Assembly: GCF_014252395.1 (NCBI RefSeq)
Contig: NZ_CP059219.1
Location: 562,431-626,430 of the forward strand
DNA: 64,000 nucleotides
Direction of reading: 5' to 3'
DNA from: Blattabacterium cuenoti
GTDB taxonomy: Bacteria; Bacteroidota; Bacteroidia; Flavobacteriales; Blattabacteriaceae
Shown here: positions 58,808 through 64,000 of the stretch, piece by piece
Numbering within the stretch: the first letter of the stretch is position 1
Layout: each line of letters opens with the position of its first letter
Notes under the pieces: model-generated
What the model was told of the DNA's origin: nothing
Databases searched by the model: none
The model's input: the letters and a program-made list of their open reading frames with translations, nothing else
Program-made: the position numbers and the translations under genes

Positions 58808-61066
58808 TTATTTATTTTTAATAAAATTTAAAGAAGAACCAGCTTTGAACCATTGTATTTGTCTTTCATTATAAGAATGTTGAACTACTATTTTTTCTTT
58901 ACATCCATTATTATGAATAAGCTCTATATCAATGTTTTTTTCTGGTAAAAAATTTTTTATATAAAAATGTAATATATCATCCTCTTGAATTTTTTCATAA
59001 TCAGAATATTTTAAAAAAGTTAAAGCTAAAATACCTTGTTTTTTTAAATTAGTTTCGTGTATTCTAGAAAAAGATTTAACAAGAACAATACGAACTCCTA
59101 AAAAACGAGGTTCCATAGCAGCATGTTCTCTTGAAGAACCTTCTCCATAATTTTCTTCTCCTACAATTAAAGTAGGTATATTTTTAAATTTGTAAAATTT
59201 AGCAGTATCAGGAATTGTTCCATAATTACCTTTTATTACATTTTTTATGTTATTTTTTTTATTATTAAAAGCATTAATTCCTTCTATTAATAAATTTTCA
59301 GAAATCTTTTCAAGATTACCTCTATATTTAAGCCATGGACCAGCCATTGAAATATGATCTGTAGTACATTTACCTTTAGTTTTAATTAAAAGTCTTACAT
59401 TACATATATTTTTACCATTCCATGATGGAAATGGAGATAAGATTTGTAATCTTTTTGAATCTTTATTTATTATTATGGATAAATTTTTTTTATTTTTAGG
59501 AATTTCATATCCTAATTCTTCTGAACTAAAATTTTTTATTTTTTGTATATTTTTTATTATTTTTGGTTCTTCAAATTTAACGTATTCTCCTTTTTTATTT
59601 TTTAATACATCTTTTCTAGGGTCAAAAGTTAAATTACCGGAAAATACCAAAGCAGTAACAATTTCCGGAGAGGCAATAAAAGCATGAGTTTTTGGATTAC
59701 CATCATTACGAGATGAAAAATTTCTATTAAAAGAATGAATAATTGTATTTTTTTTTTCATTTTTTATCATTCTAACCCATTGTCCAATACAAGGACCACA
59801 TGCATTAGAAAAAATTTTAGCTCCTATATCTTTAAAATCAGATAAAAATCCTCTTTTTTTTATAAGATAAAATACTTTTTTAGATCCTGGTGTTACTAAA
59901 TATTCAGAAGATATTTTTAATTTCTTTTTTTTTGCTTGTTTAATAATAGATATTGCTTTAGATAAATCTTCATAAGAAGAATTAGTACATGATCCAATTA
60001 ATCCTACTTCTATTTTAATTGGCCAATTATTTTTTATAGCTTCTTCTTTCATTTTAGAAATAGGTGTAGCTTTATCCGGTGTAAAAGGTCCATTGATATA
60101 TGGTTCTAAAGTATTTAAATTGATTTCTATTACTTTATCATAATATTTATATGGATTTTTATACACTTCTGTATCCGCTTTTAAAATATTTTTTATTTTT
60201 TCAGCCATTATAGATACTTCTTCTCTTCCATTTATATCTAAATAATTTTTCATTTGAATATCATAAGGAAATACAGAACCTGTAGCACCTATTTCAGCTC
60301 CCATATTACATATAGTAGCTTTTCCAACACAAGAAATATTATCTGTTCCTTCTCCAAAATATTCAATAATATAATTTTTAGCACCCGTGACTCCAATCAT
60401 TCCAGATAATTTTAATATCAAATCTTTTGGAGAAACCCAACCATTCATTTTTCCTTTTAAATAAATTCCAATTATTTTTGGTAATTTTAATTCTAATGAA
60501 GAACCAGACATTACCTCAGCTGCATCACATCCTCCTATTCCTACAGCTAACATTCCTAATCCTCCAGCATTAGGAGTATGAGAATCAGTACCTATAATAA
60601 TTCCTCCAGGAAATGCATAATTTTCTAAAATTACTTGATGAATAATTCCTGATCCAGGCCTCCAAAATCCTATTCCATATTTAAAAGATGCTGATTTTAA
60701 AAAATTATAAATTTCTTTATTTTCTTTTATAGCATTTTTTAAATCTATATCGGATCCTTCTTTAGCATTAATAAGATGATCACAATGAATAGTAGTTGGA
60801 ATAGATGTTTTAGATTTTTCAGTTTGCATAAACTGAAGTAAAGTCATTTGAGCTGTGGCATCTTGCATAGCGATGCGATCAGGTAAAAGATTTATATAAT
60901 AACTATTACTATTTAAATCTTTTTTTAAACTATCTATACTTAATAAATGAGAATATAAAATTTTTTCCGAATAAGTCATCGGATGATCTATTATATTTTT
61001 AACTCTTTCTATTTTTAATCTAAAATTAGAATAAAAATTTTGAATCATTTCAAGATCGAAAACCAT
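58808..61066 (-). CDS. acn: aconitate hydratase
   Basis: TCA-cycle enzyme converting citrate to isocitrate, mitochondrial-type as in Flavobacteriia. Cluster Cys ligands are in GSCTNSSYED and NACGPCIGQW; GTDSHTPNAGGLG and the C-terminal [19 protein letters not shown] match the active site. At 752 residues it is complete. It depends on the suf machinery encoded upstream. Confidence 0.97.
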   Translation of the reverse strand: MVFDLEMIQNFYSNFRLKIERVKNIIDHPMTYSEKILYSHLLSIDSLKKDLNSNSYYINLLPDRIAMQDATAQMTLLQFMQTEKSKTSIPTTIHCDHLINAKEGSDIDLKNAIKENKEIYNFLKSASFKYGIGFWRPGSGIIHQVILENYAFPGGIIIGTDSHTPNAGGLGMLAVGIGGCDAAEVMSGSSLELKLPKIIGIYLKGKMNGWVSPKDLILKLSGMIGVTGAKNYIIEYFGEGTDNISCVGKATICNMGAEIGATGSVFPYDIQMKNYLDINGREEVSIMAEKIKNILKADTEVYKNPYKYYDKVIEINLNTLEPYINGPFTPDKATPISKMKEEAIKNNWPIKIEVGLIGSCTNSSYEDLSKAISIIKQAKKKKLKISSEYLVTPGSKKVFYLIKKRGFLSDFKDIGAKIFSNACGPCIGQWVRMIKNEKKNTIIHSFNRNFSSRNDGNPKTHAFIASPEIVTALVFSGNLTFDPRKDVLKNKKGEYVKFEEPKIIKNIQKIKNFSSEELGYEIPKNKKNLSIIINKDSKRLQILSPFPSWNGKNICNVRLLIKTKGKCTTDHISMAGPWLKYRGNLEKISENLLIEGINAFNNKKNNIKNVIKGNYGTIPDTAKFYKFKNIPTLIVGEENYGEGSSREHAAMEPRFLGVRIVLVKSFSRIHETNLKKQGILALTFLKYSDYEKIQEDDILHFYIKNFLPEKNIDIELIHNNGCKEKIVVQHSYNERQIQWFKAGSSLNFIKNK

Positions 61067-61076
61067 ATATTTATAT

Positions 61077-61844
61077 TTAATTTAGAAAAATACATATTTC
61101 TTTATAAAAGTCTATGGGATTATCTATATGTATCCAATGATTTGCTTTTTTTATAGTTACAATTTTTGCATTTGGAAATAATTTTTTTATAGAATTAAAA
61201 TCCTTATCAATTATATAATTAGAATATTCTCCACGTAAGAAAAGTGTAGGTCCATTAAATAAACCATTTTTTATTTCTTTACGAATTAAAAATTCATAAT
61301 TTTTTTCTATTCCAAGTAAAAAAAAATTAAAATATAATTTTCCGTTTTTTTTTCTATGAGTACATTTTAAAAAAAAGGATCTAATTTTTATATCAGAAAT
61401 TTTTTTTTTCAGAAAAAGATCAAGTGATTTTCTTGTTTTAATAATATTAAAATCTACTTTTTTTAAAATATGAATGATATTTTTTTGATCTATATCTATA
61501 TAAGCTTTAGGACTAATATCTACAATTATAATTTTTTTAGGAATTAGAGGATATTTAATAGAAAAATACATAATGGCTCTTCCACCCATAGAATGTCCTA
61601 ATAATATAGGATCATATAATTTATGATAATTTATGTAATCTAATATGTCTTTTGATATAATATCATAATCCATTTTTTCAGAAAAAATACTTTTTCCATG
61701 ATTTCTAAGATCTAATAAATGTATTTTATAATTATCAGAAATTTTTTTTGCAAAAGTTATCCAATTTTCTCCATTACCAAATAATCCATGAAAAATTAAA
61801 ATAGATTGTTTTTTTTCTCCAAAAATATTAGAATGCAGTACCAT
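61077..61844 (-). CDS. alpha/beta-fold hydrolase (YbfF-like esterase)
   Basis: 255 residues with the oxyanion HGLFGNGENW, the nucleophile elbow LGHSMGGRA, and a C-terminal His in KANHWIHIDNP; the acid is probably the Asp of IIVDISP or a later one. Substrate unknown; family members hydrolyse acyl esters or thioesters. Its start overlaps the end of pdxJ by 17 bases. Confidence 0.9.
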   Translation of the reverse strand: MVLHSNIFGEKKQSILIFHGLFGNGENWITFAKKISDNYKIHLLDLRNHGKSIFSEKMDYDIISKDILDYINYHKLYDPILLGHSMGGRAIMYFSIKYPLIPKKIIIVDISPKAYIDIDQKNIIHILKKVDFNIIKTRKSLDLFLKKKISDIKIRSFFLKCTHRKKNGKLYFNFFLLGIEKNYEFLIRKEIKNGLFNGPTLFLRGEYSNYIIDKDFNSIKKLFPNAKIVTIKKANHWIHIDNPIDFYKEICIFLN

Positions 61845-62556
61845 ATTGAATTTTTTTTAAATAACATTGAATAGTATTTTCTAATCCCATATATATAGCT
61901 TCACTAATCAAAGCATGTCCTATTGATACTTCTACTATACTAGGTATATTTTTGATTAAAAAATAAATATTATCTAAATTTAGATCATGTCCAGCATTAA
62001 TAAGTAAATGATGATTAATAGCTTTTTTTGCAGTTTCAATATAAGGTATTATACAATCCAATTCATTGTTATTATATCCTATAGAAAAATTACCAGTATA
62101 TAATTCTATTCTATCTGTTCCTGTTTTTGCTGCATATGAAACTAATTTTGGATTAGGATCTAAAAAAATAGAAGTTCTAATTCCATGATCTTTTAATTTT
62201 TTAATTTTTTTAGTTAAAAAATTTAAATATACAATTGTATTCCATCCTTTATTAGAAGTTATAACATTTTCTGAATCAGGAACTAAAGTTACCTGATAAG
62301 GATTTACGTCTAATACTAATTTCATAAAATTATCACTTGGAAATCCTTCAATATTTAATTGAATTGTTCTTATAGAACTCAAATTATAAACATCTTGATA
62401 TGTTATATGTCTAGCATCAGGGCGTGGATGTACAGTTATACTATGACATCCAAATTTTTTTACATCTATAGCTGTTTGCATAAGATTTGGTATTTTACCA
62501 CCTCTTGCATTCCTTAATGTTGCTATTTTATTTAAATTAACACTTAATTTTGTCAT
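61828..62556 (-). CDS. pdxJ: pyridoxine 5'-phosphate synthase
   Basis: Closes the pyridine ring of vitamin B6 from DXP and aminoacetone phosphate. Conserved VNLNKIATLRNARG at the start, VHPRPDARHI with the phosphate-binding and catalytic His, VPDSENVITSNKGW, INAGHDLN and IGHALISEAI. Length is 242 residues. It is 2 bases downstream of the MscS-type gene. With pdxA and pdxH it completes the late B6 pathway. Confidence 0.96.
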   Translation of the reverse strand: MTKLSVNLNKIATLRNARGGKIPNLMQTAIDVKKFGCHSITVHPRPDARHITYQDVYNLSSIRTIQLNIEGFPSDNFMKLVLDVNPYQVTLVPDSENVITSNKGWNTIVYLNFLTKKIKKLKDHGIRTSIFLDPNPKLVSYAAKTGTDRIELYTGNFSIGYNNNELDCIIPYIETAKKAINHHLLINAGHDLNLDNIYFLIKNIPSIVEVSIGHALISEAIYMGLENTIQCYLKKIQYGTAF

Positions 62557-62558
62557 TT

Positions 62559-63845
62559 TTAAAAAAAATCTTTTTTAGTAACTTGTGTTACTTCTAAATT
62601 AAATTCTTTAGCTGCTGTTAATAAATGATCAAAAACGCTAGCTTGTATTTGTTCATATTTTATGGATTCAGAAGTATTTGTAAAACAATATAATTCTACA
62701 GGTAATCCGTAAGGAGTAGTTTCTAAATGTCTAACCATTAAAGTCTCTGATTGTGATATTCTAGGATGTTGGTATAAATATTCTAATGCATATTGACGAA
62801 AAAGACCTATATTAGTTAGTCTTCTACCATTTAGATTTATACTAATATCAATATTTTTTTCTTTATTAAAAATATCTATTTCTTTTTGTTTTTTTTGAAT
62901 ATAATTTTTTATCAAATAAACATGCTTAAATTTGATCAATTTATCTGAATTACAAAAATGAAAAGATTGTATATTAAATAATATAGATCTTTTTATTCTA
63001 CGTATATTCTTTTGTCTCATAACTTCGAAATTAGTTACAGCTGTAGAAATTAAATCATAAGTAGGTACACTAGTTATAGTTTTATCAAAATTTTCTATTT
63101 TTGCTGAAGTTAAATTGATTTCTATAACTTTTCCTTCTATATTATATTTATGTATTCCAATCCAATCCCCTACTTTAATCATTTTTGTAGAAGCCATTTG
63201 TACTCCAGAAACAAATCCAAGAATAGTATTTTTAAATACTAACATAACAACAGCTGTTATAGCTCCTAGACTAGTTAAAACTGTAATCAAATCATTTTTT
63301 GTAAGGATAGCAATAATAACTAAAACACAAAATATAATAGATATTATTTTTAATAATTGAGAAAAAGAACGAACAGCTATTGTTTGATGATTGTTTTCAC
63401 TAGTAGCTATTCTCATAATAGAGTTTACTACTCTAATTAAAAATTGTAATACTATTAAAACAAATAATATATCAAATATTTTTTCTAAATAAATAATTAT
63501 AGATTTATAATTTTTAAAAAATGGCTCAATTAAAATAAATCCAATAGATAATGGAAAAAAATGAGCTAAACTATCAAAAACTTTATTTTCATATAATATA
63601 TCATCCCAAATAAAATGAGTAGAACTTACTATTCTTTTTGCTATAAAACGAACTCCTTTATTGAAAATAAATTCTAAAATTATTAACATTATTGTAAAAA
63701 GAAACATTTTTATAATAATAATAAGAGTTATGGACCCCCATTTTTTCCAATCTAAATTATGAGCAAAATCATAAATTCCTTGAATTTGAAAAAATTTTAT
63801 TGATATTTTCGTAAAAATTTTATAATATATTTTATACATAGACAA
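62559..63845 (-). CDS. MscS-family mechanosensitive channel (YbdG-like)
   Basis: 428 residues with about five membrane helices in the first half, then the MscS pore helix (SLGAITAVVMLVFKNTILGFVSGVQ) and the beta domain (VGDWIGIHKYNIEGKVIEINLTSAKI), with VPTYDL following. The long C-terminal domain with QYALEYLYQHPRI and MVRHLETTPYGLP resembles YbdG/MscM-type proteins. Likely an osmotic safety valve. Confidence 0.9.
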   Translation of the reverse strand: MSMYKIYYKIFTKISIKFFQIQGIYDFAHNLDWKKWGSITLIIIIKMFLFTIMLIILEFIFNKGVRFIAKRIVSSTHFIWDDILYENKVFDSLAHFFPLSIGFILIEPFFKNYKSIIIYLEKIFDILFVLIVLQFLIRVVNSIMRIATSENNHQTIAVRSFSQLLKIISIIFCVLVIIAILTKNDLITVLTSLGAITAVVMLVFKNTILGFVSGVQMASTKMIKVGDWIGIHKYNIEGKVIEINLTSAKIENFDKTITSVPTYDLISTAVTNFEVMRQKNIRRIKRSILFNIQSFHFCNSDKLIKFKHVYLIKNYIQKKQKEIDIFNKEKNIDISINLNGRRLTNIGLFRQYALEYLYQHPRISQSETLMVRHLETTPYGLPVELYCFTNTSESIKYEQIQASVFDHLLTAAKEFNLEVTQVTKKDFF

Positions 63846-63950
63846 AATCCTTTTATATCTGAACGTCAGTTTTAGTATAAGTTATTTTCAATAATTTTAT
63901 TTTTATTTATGTTTTGTAGATTGGATAATATAATAGATATTGAATTTATT

Positions 63951-63958
63951 TATGTTTG
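63951..63958 (+). promoter_or_regulatory. putative -7 box reading out of the window
   Basis: TATGTTTG matches TAnnTTTG on the plus strand in the gene-free last 155 bases; it would serve a gene beyond position 64000. Sequence match only. Confidence 0.2.
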
Positions 63959-64000
63959 AAAGATAAAAAATTTTAATTCAATTTTTAAATTTTAAATTTT

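Overview
This window looks like part of the reduced, AT-rich chromosome of a Bacteroidota (Flavobacteriales) insect endosymbiont. The best fit is Blattabacterium, the nitrogen-recycling symbiont of cockroaches. The evidence is the very high A+T content (G+C roughly a quarter by eye), dense packing with gene overlaps, no mobile elements or phage, flavobacterial protein types throughout (fused lpxC-fabZ, flavobacterial SpeA/SpeB, LeuA lacking the C-terminal domain, a DUF2795 protein, single-chain glycyl-tRNA synthetase), TAnnTTTG-type -7 boxes, and a mix of retained biosynthesis with eroding housekeeping genes. The assignment rests on recognition, not on a database search. The complete leuABCD set argues against lineages that have lost leucine synthesis.

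Layout. 1-2.6 kb: fabF (cut by the window edge) and acpP, divergent from pckA. 2.6-6 kb: ribE, pdxA, atpC-atpD. 6-9.7 kb: ribF and a large AddB-like PD-(D/E)XK nuclease. 9.7-13.9 kb: leuA-leuC-leuD-leuB on the minus strand. 14-20.8 kb: a conserved Bacteroidota helical protein, a small membrane protein, tyrS, era and clpB. 20.9-27.4 kb: plus-strand run prfB-speA-speB-cmk-fabG-menD. 27.3-31.5 kb: a SanA-like gene without a canonical start, secA and a DUF2795 protein. 31.5-37.1 kb: fmt, HU, pdxH, a CAU tRNA, dnaN and pheT. 37-45.9 kb: glyS, trxB, an HsdR-N-like protein, gapA, lepA, tRNA-Arg, pth, sucD and lpxC/fabZ. 45.9-50.8 kb: a 32-residue membrane micro-protein, rpmH, an M14 peptidase, a CPBP protease, a 350-base spacer with tandem hairpins, rnz and a LolC-like permease. 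50.8-57.1 kb: rbfA, two tRNAs, rpmA, rplU and the sufSDCBA set. 57-64 kb: DUF192 protein, lgt, yidD, aconitase, an alpha/beta hydrolase, pdxJ and an MscS-type channel.

How the genes work together. Arginine decarboxylase plus agmatinase would release urea and putrescine, matching the known use of urease by cockroach symbionts. PckA, GAPDH, aconitase and SucD are central-carbon enzymes able to use amino-acid carbon. PdxA, PdxJ and PdxH cover the last three steps of pyridoxal phosphate synthesis; RibE and RibF make flavins; MenD serves menaquinone. A complete leucine branch is a nutritional service to the host. SUF assembles the clusters needed by LeuC and aconitase.

I saw no new defence system, CRISPR array or secondary-metabolite cluster. 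The interesting material is erosion and remodelling of essential genes: a perfect 24-bp tandem repeat expanded inside dnaN, a PheT missing its tRNA-binding OB domain, an LpxC half that has lost its catalytic residues while the fused FabZ stays intact, a SanA frame with no usable start codon, a prfB without the autoregulatory frameshift, and a 25-bp perfect hairpin straddling the fmt stop codon.
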